64,000 bases of DNA from Roseomonas sp. HF4 (lineage in GTDB: Bacteria > Pseudomonadota > Alphaproteobacteria > Acetobacterales > Acetobacteraceae): the NCBI RefSeq assembly GCF_005222755.1, contig NZ_STGD01000001.1:554994-618993 (forward strand), written 5' to 3'. The notes beneath the pieces are model-generated. The model was not told the DNA's origin, did not search any database, and worked only from the letters and a program-made list of their open reading frames with translations. Shown here in pieces: positions 1 through 9,000 of the stretch; the first letter of the stretch is position 1, and every line of letters begins with the position of its first letter. The translations under genes and the position numbers were made by a program.

Positions 1-2
1 TC

Positions 3-644
3 GCGCGGCGGTCCCGCCAGGTCGCGCTGCGCGCCATCGGCCTCGGCATGGGCATGTCGGGCATCGCCATGACGGTCGCGGCGGGCGGCTGGCTCACGCC
101 GCTCGCCGGCGCGCTGGTGCAGGAGGTGATCGACGTCTTCGCCATCCTCTATGCGCTGACCGCGCTCCGCCCCGGCCCCGACGAACACGCCCAGGACGGC
201 CTGCCGGCCGAGGCCGGGCTCGCGGAACGGCACGACGAGCATGCAGGGCTGCGCCAGCTCGCCGATGAGCTGCGCGGCATCGGCGAGGCGATCGGCGCGA
301 CGCCCGAGGTCGTGCCCGAGCTCGCCGCCGTCGAGGCGCGGCTACGCGACGAATTGCTGCCGCACCAGCGGGCGGAGGAGCGCGCGCTCTATCCCGCGGC
401 GGCCGAGCGGCTCGGCGGCCAGGACCCGATGGCACCGCTGATCCGCATGCATGCCGAGATCGAGGGGCTGGCCGAGCGCGTCGGCACGCTGCTGCGCCTG
501 GCGCAGCGTGACGAACGCTGGACCACGACCGCACCCGAGCTGCGCCGCACGATCTTCGCGCTGGAGGCGCTGCTGCGCCTGCACCTGGCAGTGGAGGAGG
601 AGATGCTGGCCGACCTGCAAGGGCCGGAGCGTAGGGGAGCCTGA
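3..644 (+). CDS. Heavy-metal P-type ATPase C-terminus fused to a hemerythrin-like (HHE) domain, 5' partial
   Basis: The frame is open to the left window edge. The visible N-terminal part (S-R-Q-V-A-L-R-A-I-G-L-G-M-G, then two hydrophobic helices ending QEVIDVFAILYALTALR) matches the final two membrane helices of CadA/ZntA/CopA-type metal-translocating ATPases. It is followed by about 150 residues with the spacing of a hemerythrin-like four-helix bundle: EHAG, HQRAEE, MHAEIE and HLAVEEE supply His/Glu pairs that could bind iron. The family usually ends right after the last helix, so the tail is an added domain. The metal-specificity motifs lie outside the window, so the transported ion is unknown. 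An internal ATG at 48 is not the real start. Confidence 0.75.
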   Translation, partial: ARRSRQVALRAIGLGMGMSGIAMTVAAGGWLTPLAGALVQEVIDVFAILYALTALRPGPDEHAQDGLPAEAGLAERHDEHAGLRQLADELRGIGEAIGATPEVVPELAAVEARLRDELLPHQRAEERALYPAAAERLGGQDPMAPLIRMHAEIEGLAERVGTLLRLAQRDERWTTTAPELRRTIFALEALLRLHLAVEEEMLADLQGPERRGA

Positions 645-870
645 GCCGACATGCCGGCCGGCGCGTGTCTCGACGCGGCGCGCCCCGGTTCCTCCGCGGC
701 TTCGATCTTCGGCGGATCCGCCCGTCGAAGCCGACGATCCCGGTCCGCGCGCGGGCCGCGCCGGCACCAGGCCACGCTGCCGCGCGCCGGTTCAGGGGGG
801 CATGCGCCCTGGCGTCGCCGCCGGTCCGGGTGGTGTTCCGGAATGACGGAGCAGGATCAGGCGGAACGGT

Positions 871-1212
871 TCACGGCAGGTCGAAGCGGACCGCGATCGC
901 GGCGGAGGCGATCACGGCAAGGTCGTGGCTGCCCTCCGCCGGCACATCCAGGCCGCCCTTGACCGCCTTGGCCGTCACGACCCCGTAGGGCAGGGATGCG
1001 CGGACCGCTTCGATATCCACCTGTTCGGGCCGCTGCACGCCGATGATGACCTCCACCTGCATGGCGCCGATGTCGAGGCCGAGCGTGCGGATGAACGCCA
1101 GGGAGGAATGGTGCAGGGCATCCTGCACCGCGCGCAGCGCCGCCTTGGTGTAGTCCCCGCCGTGCAGGTCGTTGCCGGTGCCCATTTCCAGGATGATGCG
1201 CTTCAAGGCCAT
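871..1212 (-). CDS. Lin0512 family protein (copy 1)
   Basis: This 113-residue protein begins MALKRIILEMGTGNDLHG and shares its whole length with the gene just upstream (ExGxGxDxxGxDYTKAAxRAxxDALxHxSL, then QVEVxIGVxRPxQVD). That pattern is the Lin0512 family, a small conserved family of unknown biochemical function. No signal peptide or membrane segment is visible, so it is presumably cytosolic. It lies 13 bp downstream of its paralogue and is probably cotranscribed with it. The 226 bp between its stop codon and the ATPase gene hold nothing recognisable. Confidence 0.7.
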   Translation of the reverse strand: MALKRIILEMGTGNDLHGGDYTKAALRAVQDALHHSSLAFIRTLGLDIGAMQVEVIIGVQRPEQVDIEAVRASLPYGVVTAKAVKGGLDVPAEGSHDLAVIASAAIAVRFDLP

Positions 1213-1225
1213 GGTCCGGGGCGTC

Positions 1226-1564
1226 CTAGACGTCGAGCCGCACGATGGCGCAGCAATTGGCGATGACGGTCACGCCGGTGCCGTCGTCGTTCGGGACTTC
1301 GAGCCCTCCTTCGACGACGGTCACGACGCCCGTGCCATGGGGCAGGATGGCGAGCACCTGGGCCTTGTCGACCTGGTCCGGCCTTGGAACCCCGATCAGC
1401 ACCTCGACCTGCATGGCATCTGCGGGTTGATCGACCGCCGCGCCGATCGACAGGGAGTTGTGCCAGAGCGCATCGCGCAGCGCGCGAACGGCGGCCTTGG
1501 TGTAGTCGGCACCGCGAATGTCGGTGCCCATCCCGATTTCGAGCACCATGCGCTCCAGCGCCAT
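1226..1564 (-). CDS. Lin0512 family protein (copy 2)
   Basis: This 112-residue protein begins MALERMVLEIGMGTDIRG. A start 24 bases further upstream is possible, but the ATG at 1564 aligns with the start of the neighbouring paralogue and has a GGGGA stretch in front of it. The two copies have diverged clearly (for example NCCAIVRLDV against SAAIAVRFDLP at the C-termini), so this is an old duplication or a hetero-oligomer pair. The family has no established function. A paired Cys (N-C-C) near the C-terminus is present only in this copy. Confidence 0.68.
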   Translation of the reverse strand: MALERMVLEIGMGTDIRGADYTKAAVRALRDALWHNSLSIGAAVDQPADAMQVEVLIGVPRPDQVDKAQVLAILPHGTGVVTVVEGGLEVPNDDGTGVTVIANCCAIVRLDV

Positions 1565-1624
1565 GACCGCTTGTCCCCAAAGGCCCACGGACCGGCCCGG
1601 TGCGGCCGGTCAGCCGGAAAGACT

Positions 1625-1673
1625 AGAGCAACATCCGATCAGATGGAGTCCATCCGGTCGGATTTCCTGCTCT
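1625..1673. repeat. 49-bp palindromic element
   Basis: AGAGCA (1625-1630) pairs with TGCTCT (1668-1673). Inside, ATCCGATCAGATGGA (from 1632) pairs with TCCATCCGGTCGGAT with two mismatches around a single-base centre. The layout resembles the short palindromic intergenic repeats that are common in alphaproteobacteria and begin and end with AGAGCA/TGCTCT. A degenerate half-copy, ctagagcagcat, occurs at 55879-55890. Family membership is inferred; what is seen is the symmetry. Confidence 0.55.
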
Positions 1674-1703
1674 GGAAAACATATCTTCTAGAGCAGCGTC
1701 GCC

Positions 1704-1772
1704 CGCCACGGCGGGGGGCGCTGCGCCGTGGCGGCGCCGGCCGGACCATCCGCACGCGCGCGGATGGTCCGG
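1704..1772. repeat. Pair of perfect GC-rich hairpins
   Basis: CGCCACGGCG at 1704-1713 pairs perfectly with CGCCGTGGCG at 1724-1733. Eight bases later CCGGACCATCCGC at 1741-1753 pairs perfectly with GCGGATGGTCCGG at 1760-1772 around a 6-base loop. Neither has a U-tract, so they are not classic intrinsic terminators. Their stacking right after the palindrome at 1625 suggests one composite non-coding element. Confidence 0.55.
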
Positions 1773-2039
1773 CGGTCGGGCCGCAACGACATGATCGCGG
1801 TCATCGCCTGGCTGTCGGCGCGGGCAGAGCGCAGGGTCCGTCACGCGGGTCGAAGGATGAAAGGCGCGGCTGCGCGACCGGCGAGATCCCGGGTGGGCGC
1901 TGTTTCAGCCTCATGGCCGTGCTCGAGTCCGGCGGGGCTGGCATCGCGCCGCGCGACGCCTCCCTCGCCTCGGGCCTCACGGGCAGGCTCGCAAGCCCGG
2001 CTCAAGCAGAACATACGGCGGAGGTTCTCCTCCCCGAAC

Positions 2040-2993
2040 CTACGTCCCGCGCCGGACCATCGCCGCCGCCATGCGCCGTGCGCCTTCCACCTGCTGGCGC
2101 AGCCAGCCGCCCTTGGCGAGCGCCTCCGGCGCCCCCGGGTCGCCCGTGGGGGGAAAGACGTCGCGACGGAAATCCGCGGTGCCGAACATCCAGTCCCAGA
2201 CCGGCAGCAGCACGGCGTAGTTGCGCCCCTGTTCGGCGACCGACAGCACGCCGTGATGCGCGCGGTGGAAGCGCGGCGAGACAAACAGCCTCTCCCCCAC
2301 CCGGCCGAAGGAGATCCGCACATTGGCATGGCTCAGGCTCTCCGCCACGCGGGTGACCAGCACCAGCAGCGGGAACTGCCCCGGCGGCACGCCGATCAGC
2401 AGCGCGATGCCGCCGAACCAGAGCGCCGCGATCACGTCGTCCAGCAGGTGGTTGCGGTCATCCGTCCAGAAGGTCATCTGGGTCTGGGCGTGGTGGACGG
2501 AATGCAGCGCCCACCACCAGCCGACGGAATGCTGGAAGCGATGGCGCCAGTATTCCCCGAAATCGAGGATCACGAGATAGACCAGGAAGGCCAGCGCCGG
2601 CGCCTCGCGCAGCCCCGGGATCAGCGCGTCCAGCGTCGGCGCGACCAGGCCGTGCGCCATCAGCGTCGCCTCGATCCAGGACCTGATCGGGAACAGCAGC
2701 ACGAAGGCGATCAGCGGCAGCAGGCCGAGCCGCGCGATCACGGTGTAGAGGATGTCGGTGCGCACCTGGCGCCCATCCTCCCACCGCTCGACCGGGCGCC
2801 AGGCCTCGAGCGGGCGGCAGATCGCGACGATCAGCGCGATCTGCAGCAGCCCCATCAGCGCGAAGTCGGTCCAGTCGAAGGCGTCCTCGGCCCAGTCCAT
2901 CGCGCCCAGCGCGTAGAGCGCGGGCTGCACCACGCCCTCGAACACCGCATCCAGCATCGCGCGATAGGCATCGGCCACCCAGGTCCAGGGCAT
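2040..2993 (-). CDS. Sterol desaturase / fatty acid hydroxylase superfamily membrane protein
   Basis: This 317-residue integral membrane protein has the histidine clusters of the di-iron fatty acid hydroxylase superfamily: HRFQH (151-155), HSVHH (164-168) and HRAHH (243-247). They sit on the cytosolic side between several hydrophobic helices (about 42-62, 85-104, 133-147, 187-215). Family members hydroxylate or desaturate lipids; the substrate cannot be told from sequence. The ATG at 2993 overlaps the TGA of the deacetylase gene upstream by one base, so it is the third gene of an operon. Confidence 0.8.
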   Translation of the reverse strand: MPWTWVADAYRAMLDAVFEGVVQPALYALGAMDWAEDAFDWTDFALMGLLQIALIVAICRPLEAWRPVERWEDGRQVRTDILYTVIARLGLLPLIAFVLLFPIRSWIEATLMAHGLVAPTLDALIPGLREAPALAFLVYLVILDFGEYWRHRFQHSVGWWWALHSVHHAQTQMTFWTDDRNHLLDDVIAALWFGGIALLIGVPPGQFPLLVLVTRVAESLSHANVRISFGRVGERLFVSPRFHRAHHGVLSVAEQGRNYAVLLPVWDWMFGTADFRRDVFPPTGDPGAPEALAKGGWLRQQVEGARRMAAAMVRRGT

Positions 2994-3766
2994 CACGCGC
3001 GCCCCCCGGGAATGCCGGCCGGCGGCAGCACGTCGAACCGGAAGCCGCGCGCGAGCAGCCCGTCGAGCAGCGGTGCGAAGACGCCCGCGAAGGGATCGCG
3101 GCGCGACCGCACGCCCCAATGCATCACCAGCACCTCCCCGTCCCGCACATTGGCGAGCGCCCGGCGCAGCAGCGCGGCGTTGGGATGCGCGTCGGAGTTC
3201 AGTTCGTCCCCCAGGAAACCATTGGCGGTCCAGCCCTGGTGCGCGAGGCCGCAGCGCCGCGCCATGGCGACCGCCTCGGCCGTCACGATGCCGCCGGGTG
3301 CCCGCCAGAGCGGCAGCACGGTGGCCGCCGGCACCATGGCGCGCAGCGCCTCGACCGGGCGGGCCAGTTCCGCGCAAAGCGCGGCCTGGTCGAGCACCTC
3401 CGCCCCCTCCCCGCCACGGGAGGCGTAGCGGATCCGCCCCGGCCCCGGCCCGGCCGCGACATACCAGTGGCGCCAGGTATGGCTCGCGAAGACATGCCCC
3501 TCGGCCGCGCGGGCACGCCAGAAATCCGCCCAGGACGCATCGAGCGTGCGGTCACCGCGCCAGGAACGTTCATGCGCCACGAACAGCGTCGCGCGGATGC
3601 GGCGCTCGCGCAGCATGGCGGCGATGGCCTCGGCTTCCCGCGACCAGCCGGTGTCGATGGTGAGGTAGAGCGTGCCGCCCGAGGCGGCGCGGGCCGGGAG
3701 TGCCGCGCCGAGGCCCGCCGCCAGCACCGCCCGTCGCGCGACGCCCTGCGCTCCGCCCGCCGTCAC
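2993..3766 (-). CDS. Exported NodB-like polysaccharide deacetylase, divergent active site
   Basis: The 257-residue protein starts at a GTG that overlaps the TGA of the preceding gene (GTGA). An N-terminal ARRAVLAAGLGAALPARAA stretch looks like a secretion signal, possibly Tat. NodB-type motifs follow: TIDTG (36-40), SHTWRH (95-100), WRAPGG, and VLVMHWG near the end. In canonical deacetylases motif 1 is TFDDG; here the catalytic-base Asp is kept (D38) but the metal-binding second Asp is Thr (T39). The His pair H96/H100 is intact. It may use a modified metal site or be a non-catalytic carbohydrate binder. Confidence 0.7.
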   Translation of the reverse strand: MTAGGAQGVARRAVLAAGLGAALPARAASGGTLYLTIDTGWSREAEAIAAMLRERRIRATLFVAHERSWRGDRTLDASWADFWRARAAEGHVFASHTWRHWYVAAGPGPGRIRYASRGGEGAEVLDQAALCAELARPVEALRAMVPAATVLPLWRAPGGIVTAEAVAMARRCGLAHQGWTANGFLGDELNSDAHPNAALLRRALANVRDGEVLVMHWGVRSRRDPFAGVFAPLLDGLLARGFRFDVLPPAGIPGGRA

Positions 3767-4728
3767 GCGCGCTTCGGCAGGAACAGGATGCCGTGCGGGG
3801 AGCGGCCGACGCGGATGCTCTCGACCGAGCCGGTCTCGGGGTCGACGCGCGCGATCCGGCCGATCCAGCGCTGCGTGACCCAGATGCGGCCTTGCGGGTC
3901 GAAGGTCACGCAATCCGGCCCGCCGGGCACGGCGATCGCCTGCACCGGCCGGAGGCTCCGCGCATCCAGGACCGTGATGCGGCTGTCGATCCGGCTCGTG
4001 ACGTAGACGACCGACCCGCCGGGCGCCAGCCAGACCGTGTGCGCGCCGCGGCCGACCGGGATGCGGCTTTCGACCTCCTGCGTCGCCGGGTTCATCACCG
4101 CGACGTGGTCCGAGCCCATGTTGCAGACCAGCAGCCGGTCGTTGTGCCACATGATGCCGGCGGGCTCCGGCCCGACCGGCGCGGTCCAGAGCGGCTCGCC
4201 GCTCGCGACCGAGATCGCCGTGATCTCGCCCGAGCCCTGCAGCGTGATGTAGACCGTCGCGCCGTCGGGGCTGAAGGCCAGGTGGCTCGGCTTGGGCGGC
4301 GTTCGCAGGCGATGCGCGAGGGCGGGCGAGCGCCCGTCCCAACGGAAGATGTCCACCTGCGCGCGACGGAGGGAGCAGATCACGAAGTCCCGCCCCGACG
4401 GCCCGAAGCCGAGGTGATAGGGGTTGCCGATCGCCTCGCGCCGGCGGACCTCGGCCGTGGCGGGGTCGAGGTAGAACATCTCGTTGCCGCCGGAATCGGC
4501 GACCATCACCTCGCGCCCGTCGGGCGTCATGGCCAGGTGATGCGGCTCGCGCAGCATCGGGATGCGGCGCGTCTCGGCCATCTCGGCGGCATCGACCACG
4601 CCGATCGTGGCGTCGCGCGAATTCAGCACGAGCACGGTGCCGCCCTCGGACGGTGCGGTGGCCTCCGCGCGCGGCGGCGCGAGGCCGGTCAGAAGGGCTG
4701 GAAGGGCGAGCAGCGAACGACGACGCAT
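3763..4728 (-). CDS. Exported YVTN/YncE-family beta-propeller protein
   Basis: This 321-residue protein has a signal peptide (MRRRSLLALPALLTGLAPP) followed by about seven repeating blade motifs such as MTPDGREVMVADSGGN, FSPDGATVYIT and LAPGGSVVYVTS. These are typical of YncE/YVTN periplasmic propellers. Propellers of this class bind partners or small ligands rather than catalyse a defined reaction. It is the first gene of the leftward operon with the deacetylase and sterol desaturase-like protein, so a role in envelope or lipid modification is a reasonable inference. Confidence 0.78.
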   Translation of the reverse strand: MRRRSLLALPALLTGLAPPRAEATAPSEGGTVLVLNSRDATIGVVDAAEMAETRRIPMLREPHHLAMTPDGREVMVADSGGNEMFYLDPATAEVRRREAIGNPYHLGFGPSGRDFVICSLRRAQVDIFRWDGRSPALAHRLRTPPKPSHLAFSPDGATVYITLQGSGEITAISVASGEPLWTAPVGPEPAGIMWHNDRLLVCNMGSDHVAVMNPATQEVESRIPVGRGAHTVWLAPGGSVVYVTSRIDSRITVLDARSLRPVQAIAVPGGPDCVTFDPQGRIWVTQRWIGRIARVDPETGSVESIRVGRSPHGILFLPKRA

Positions 4729-4848
4729 CGGCGGGGCATCCGTGGGCAGGCGGCGGCCCGGACCGGGGGGATGGGCGCTCGCCGCGTTCTATCGCAAGCG
4801 CGCGCGCACTGCCACGGGAAGCGACGCCTCGTTACATTCCCGCGGCGG

Positions 4849-5277
4849 TCAATCCCCCGCCGGATCGAAGCCGAGCGAGACGCCGTTCATGCAGTAGCGC
4901 AGCCCCGTGGGCGCCGGCCCGTCCGGGAAGACATGGCCGAGATGGCCGCCGCAGCGCGCGCAATGCACCTCGGTGCGCGTCATGAAGAAGGACCGGTCCG
5001 ACCGCGTGCCGACCGCGCCCTCGACCGGCGCGAAGAAGGAGGGCCAGCCCGTGCCGCTCTCGAACTTCGCCGCGGCGTCGAACAGGGGCTGGCCGCAGCC
5101 GGCGCAGGTGAAGGTGCCCGGGCGCTTCTCGGCATTGAGCGGCGAGGTGCCCGGGCGCTCGGTGCCATGCTGGCGCAGCACGCGGAAGGCCTCGGGCGAG
5201 AGCGCGGCGCGCCATTCGGCGTCGGTCTTCGCGACGGGGAAGGTCTCCTCGGGCTCCGCCTGGCGCTTCGTGAACAT
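4849..5277 (-). CDS. msrB: Peptide-methionine (R)-S-oxide reductase MsrB
   Basis: This 142-residue MsrB reduces methionine-R-sulfoxide in proteins. Zinc-binding pairs CAGC (58-61) and CARC (106-109) and the catalytic cysteine in RYCMN (C129) are present, as is the GTGWPSFF substrate loop. The start at 5277 is preceded by a good AAGGAGAGGA ribosome-binding site; a longer in-frame extension to 5376 is ignored because it reads through the hairpin spacer. There is no signal peptide, so it is cytosolic. It lies on the same strand downstream of msrA, giving both stereospecific repair activities together. Confidence 0.93.
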   Translation of the reverse strand: MFTKRQAEPEETFPVAKTDAEWRAALSPEAFRVLRQHGTERPGTSPLNAEKRPGTFTCAGCGQPLFDAAAKFESGTGWPSFFAPVEGAVGTRSDRSFFMTRTEVHCARCGGHLGHVFPDGPAPTGLRYCMNGVSLGFDPAGD

Positions 5278-5299
5278 CGTCGTCCTCTCCTTGTCAGCA

Positions 5300-5460
5300 C
5301 GGGGAAGGCCCCGCCCTCCCCAAACGTCTCGGCATCTCTTGGGAAGGGCTCCGCCCTCCCCAACCCCTCGTGCCACCCAACCGGCCGGGGTGGCGCGGCG
5401 TCGGGTTCCGAGGGCCTTCCGGCCCTCGGCGCGGGACCGCGAGGGGGCGGCGCCGCCCTC
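5300..5460. repeat. Hairpin-rich spacer between msrA and msrB
   Basis: The 193-bp spacer contains two near-identical GC blocks (gggaaggccccgccctcccc at about 5301 and a variant at about 5341). It also has a perfect hairpin CCGAGGGCC-ttcc-GGCCCTCGG at 5408-5429 and a nearly symmetrical GC hairpin at 5441-5460. A GCCACCC/GGGTGGC pair lies around 5374-5395. The density of symmetry suggests a repetitive intergenic element rather than a simple terminator. No U-tract follows any stem. Confidence 0.5.
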
Positions 5461-5470
5461 GCCGCGCCCG

Positions 5471-6064
5471 TCAGGCCGCCGGCTTCTTCACCCGGTCCGC
5501 GAAGACCTTGCGGAACTTCGCCACCTTCGGCGCAACCACCGCACGGCAATAGCCCGACCAGGGGTTGCGCGCGAAGTAGTCGTGGTGCTCGGGTTCGGCC
5601 GGCCAGAAGCGCGCCTCGGGCACCAGTTCCGTCACCAGCGGCGCGCCCCAGATGCCGGCGCGCTCGACCTCGGCCATCACGTCCCGCGCGGTCGCCTCCT
5701 GCGCCGGGGAATGGGCAAGGATGATGCTGCGGTATTGCGGCCCGACATCCGCGCCCTGGCGGTCCCGGGTCGTCGGGTCGTGGATGGTGAAGAACACCCG
5801 CAGCAGGTCGGCATAGGCGAGTTCCGCCGGGTCGAAGACCACGCGCACGACCTCGGCATGGCCGGTCTTCTTGCCGCAGACCTCCTCGTAGGACGGGTTC
5901 TCGACATGCCCGCCGGCATAACCCGACATCACCGAGACCACGCCCCTCAGGTCCTTGAACACCGCCTCGAGGCACCAGAAGCACCCGCCGCCGAGGGTCG
6001 CCGCCTCCTGCCCTGCCTGAGCCACCATGCCGTCCTCCGTTTCCACACCGACGCTGTTCGCCAT
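5471..6064 (-). CDS. msrA: Peptide-methionine (S)-S-oxide reductase MsrA
   Basis: This 197-residue MsrA has the signature GCFWC (27-31, catalytic Cys28) followed by the expected YAGG, TGHAEVV and HDPTT segments. A C-terminal SGYC supplies a likely resolving cysteine. It repairs methionine-S-sulfoxides with thioredoxin as reductant. The start chosen is the ATG at 6064; an ATG at residue 13 would also keep the whole domain. It is followed by msrB on the same strand about 193 bp downstream, so the two may share a transcript. Confidence 0.92.
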   Translation of the reverse strand: MANSVGVETEDGMVAQAGQEAATLGGGCFWCLEAVFKDLRGVVSVMSGYAGGHVENPSYEEVCGKKTGHAEVVRVVFDPAELAYADLLRVFFTIHDPTTRDRQGADVGPQYRSIILAHSPAQEATARDVMAEVERAGIWGAPLVTELVPEARFWPAEPEHHDYFARNPWSGYCRAVVAPKVAKFRKVFADRVKKPAA

Positions 6065-6078
6065 GTGGGGTCGGACCG

Positions 6079-9000
6079 TCACGCGAGGAAGGCGAAATCT
6101 CCCGCGGACAACGCCGCCTTGGCGACGCCGGTCAGTTGCACGGCATCGGACGGGGAGAAATCGATGATCGCCCCGCCCCCCGCGTCCCGCGTGGCGGCCA
6201 TGACGGCCGCGAAATCCGCGAAGCCCAGGCCCTGCAGCAGGATGCGGTCCGTCCCCGGCGTGAAGTCCCGGATGGCGTCCACGCCCGAGCCGGGGCCGAA
6301 GAGGAAGCTGTCCCGCCCGCCCTCCCCCCACATCAGGTCGTTGCCGCCGCCGCCCACCAGGGTGTCGTTGCCGTCCCGCCCGAGCAGCCGTTCGTCCAGC
6401 GCGCTGCCGGTGATGCGGTTGGACAGCGCGTTGCCGATCCCGGTGAGCGGCCCGGCGAAGAACAGTTCCTCGACGTTGTCGGGCAGGGTGAAGCCGGCGC
6501 CGCCCAGCGCGATGACGATGTCCCAGCCCTCGCCGGGGTTCTCGAAGATCGCCTCCACCTGCTGGGAGGCGATGAAGACGTCGTTGCCGAGCCCCCCGTA
6601 CATGACGTCGTAGCCGCCGCCGCCATCCAGCCAGTCGTCGCCGTTGCCGCCATAGAGGTAGTCGGTCAGGATCTCGGCGTCGCCGTAGAGGCTGTCGTTG
6701 CCGTTCTCGCCGTACAGCGTGTCGCTGCCGAGGCCGCCCTGCAGCACGTCGGCGCCGTCACCGCCCAGCAGCACGTCGGTGCCGCCGTCGCCATACAGCC
6801 AGTCGTTGTCGCCGCGCCCCTCAATGCGGTCGTTGCCGTCGCCGCCGCGGATCGTGTCGTCGCCGCCATGGCCGATCAGGCGGTTGCGCCCCTCATTGCC
6901 GAAAATGGTGTTCGCCAGCGGGTTGCCGACGCCGAAGATGTCCCCCGTGCCGGCCTCCAGCACGATCCACTCGACATTGGCGCGCAGGAAGTAGCCCACC
7001 GAGGCGAGCACCGTGTCCTGCCCCTGCTCCTCGAGCTCGACCACCTTGTCGTCGGCATGATCGACGCGATAGAGGTCGTTGCCCGTGAAGCCCAGCATCT
7101 CGTCGATGCCGGCGCCGCCATCCAGCACGTCGTTGCCTTCCGATCCCTCCAGCCGGTCGGCGCCGGCCCCGCCGAGGACGGAATCATCGCCCGGCCCGCC
7201 GACGAGGCGGTCGTCGCCATCGCCGCCCAGCACGGTGTCGTTGCCGCCAAAGGCGACGATGGTGTCGTCGCCGCCCAACCCCTCCAGCAGGTCGTTCGCC
7301 TGCGTGCCGTCGAGCGAATCCCCGAAGGCCGACCCGCGCAGCGCCTCGAAGCCCGACAGCACGTCGCCGGCCGCCCACCAGCCGGCGGTGCCGCCCACGA
7401 ACAGCTGCACGAAGACCGCCCCGGCGGCATCGGCGTAGGACAGCGTGTCGACGCCCGCGCCGCCGACCAGGAGGTCGCCGCCCGCGCCGCCCTCGATGAG
7501 GTCGTCCCCGGCGCCGCCATCCAGCGTGTCCGCCCCCGCGCCGCCGTCGAGCGTGTCGTTGCCGTCGCGACCCTCGATGCGGTCGTCCCCGGCGCCGCCG
7601 ACCAGCCGGTTCCGGCCGGATGAGCCGAGCAGCGTCACGGCAAGCGTCACGGCCGAGGCGTCCACGCCCTCGAAGCCGCGGGTGATGCCGCCGCCCGCCA
7701 CCTGGTCGATCGTGCTGTCGAGGGTGACCGAGACCGGCACCGTCACCACCAGCAGGTCGGTGTCGTCGCCGCCATCGGCGAAGGGGTCGGCCGGGTCGTA
7801 GTCCACGGTGTCGTCGCCGGAGCCGGCATCGATCGAATCGGCGCCCGGCCCGCCCTCGATCACGTCCGCGCCGTCGCCGCCGATGATGGTGTCGTTGCCG
7901 CCCTCGCCGCGCAGGGTGTCGAGGCCGATGCCGCCATAGAGCCAGTCGTTGCCGAGCCCGCCCGCGATGGAGTCCCGCCCGTCCGCGCCCCAGAGCCTGT
8001 CGTTGCCGTCGCCGCCGACCACCGTGTTGCGCGCGAGGAAGCCGTCCACCTCCGCGATCCCCGGCCCTTCGACGAAGATCTCGTCGTCGCCGGCGCCGCC
8101 GTCGAGCCAGTCGTTGCCGGCCCCGCCCCAGAGCTGGTCCGCCGCACCGCCGCCGAGCAGCGTGTCGTTGCCCGCGCCGCCGACCAGCCGGTCGGAAGCG
8201 GCGCCGCCGACCAGGCTGTCGGCGCCGCCGAGGCCGAAGACCTCCTGACCGGACGCGGCGGCGAGAAGGGTATCCGGCCCGGCACCGCCGACGAGCACGC
8301 TGAAGGTGCCGTCCAGGAAGGCCTCCGCCCCGAGCACGGTGTCGCCGCCGCTGCCGGGCCCGCCGATGCGGATGACCGCATCGTCGATGTCGAGCACCAG
8401 GTCCTGGTCGAGGTCGATCACGAACCAGCCGCCGGCCGCGACGCCGCCCGTCACGGCCGGCTGCCACCAGGCCTGGTAGTAGCCGGGGCCGATGCCCTCC
8501 CCCGGCAGCGCCGAGCCGAAGCCGACGCCCGATTCCAGCGTCCGCGGCGCCAGCGACCCCCGCCAGGCAAGCGGCCCCGGGCCGAAGGCGCCGCCGACCA
8601 GCCCGCCGGACAGGCCGAGCGAGATCCGGTCGCCCTCGGCGGCGCGGAAATCGACCAGCCAGTCGGCTGCCGCCCCGGTCGTCTCCGGCAGGGCGGCGCT
8701 CGAGAGGCCGACGATGAACAGGTCGGCGCCCGCCCCGCCCAGCATGACGTCGGCACCGAGGCCGCCGAGCAGCGTGTCGTCGCCTGCCCCGCCGTCCAGC
8801 CGGTCGGCGCCGTCCCAGCCGTAGACGAGGTCGTCCCCGTCGCCGCCGGACAGCCAGTCGTCCCCGAAATCGCCCCAGAGCAGGTCGTCACCGATGCCGC
8901 CATCCAGCGTGTCGAGGCCGAAGCCGCCGAACAGCTGGTCCCGCCCCGCGCCGCCGATCAGCATGTTGCGGTCGGACAGGGCCTCGGTCTCGGGCGCATG

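Larger units (their letters stand above)
1589..2039. other. 451-bp non-coding stretch with three perfect hairpins
   Basis: I see no credible gene here. The left third carries successive inverted repeats (listed separately) inside a short AT-richer island around 1660-1692. The octamer ctagagca occurs at 1623-1630 and again at 1688-1695. The right part, up to the stop of the sterol desaturase-like gene, has only weak, unsupported reading frames. It could hold the terminator region of the leftward operon whose last gene ends at 2040. Confidence 0.6.

Noticed and set aside
1623..2040. Small reading frames in the non-coding stretch after the Lin0512 genes
   Set aside because: Their products are low-complexity and cross perfect hairpins; none has a start signal or recognisable motif.
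3700..5724. 674-codon plus-strand frame opposite the propeller and msrB genes
   Set aside because: It is antisense to well-supported genes and its product is low-complexity with no domain.
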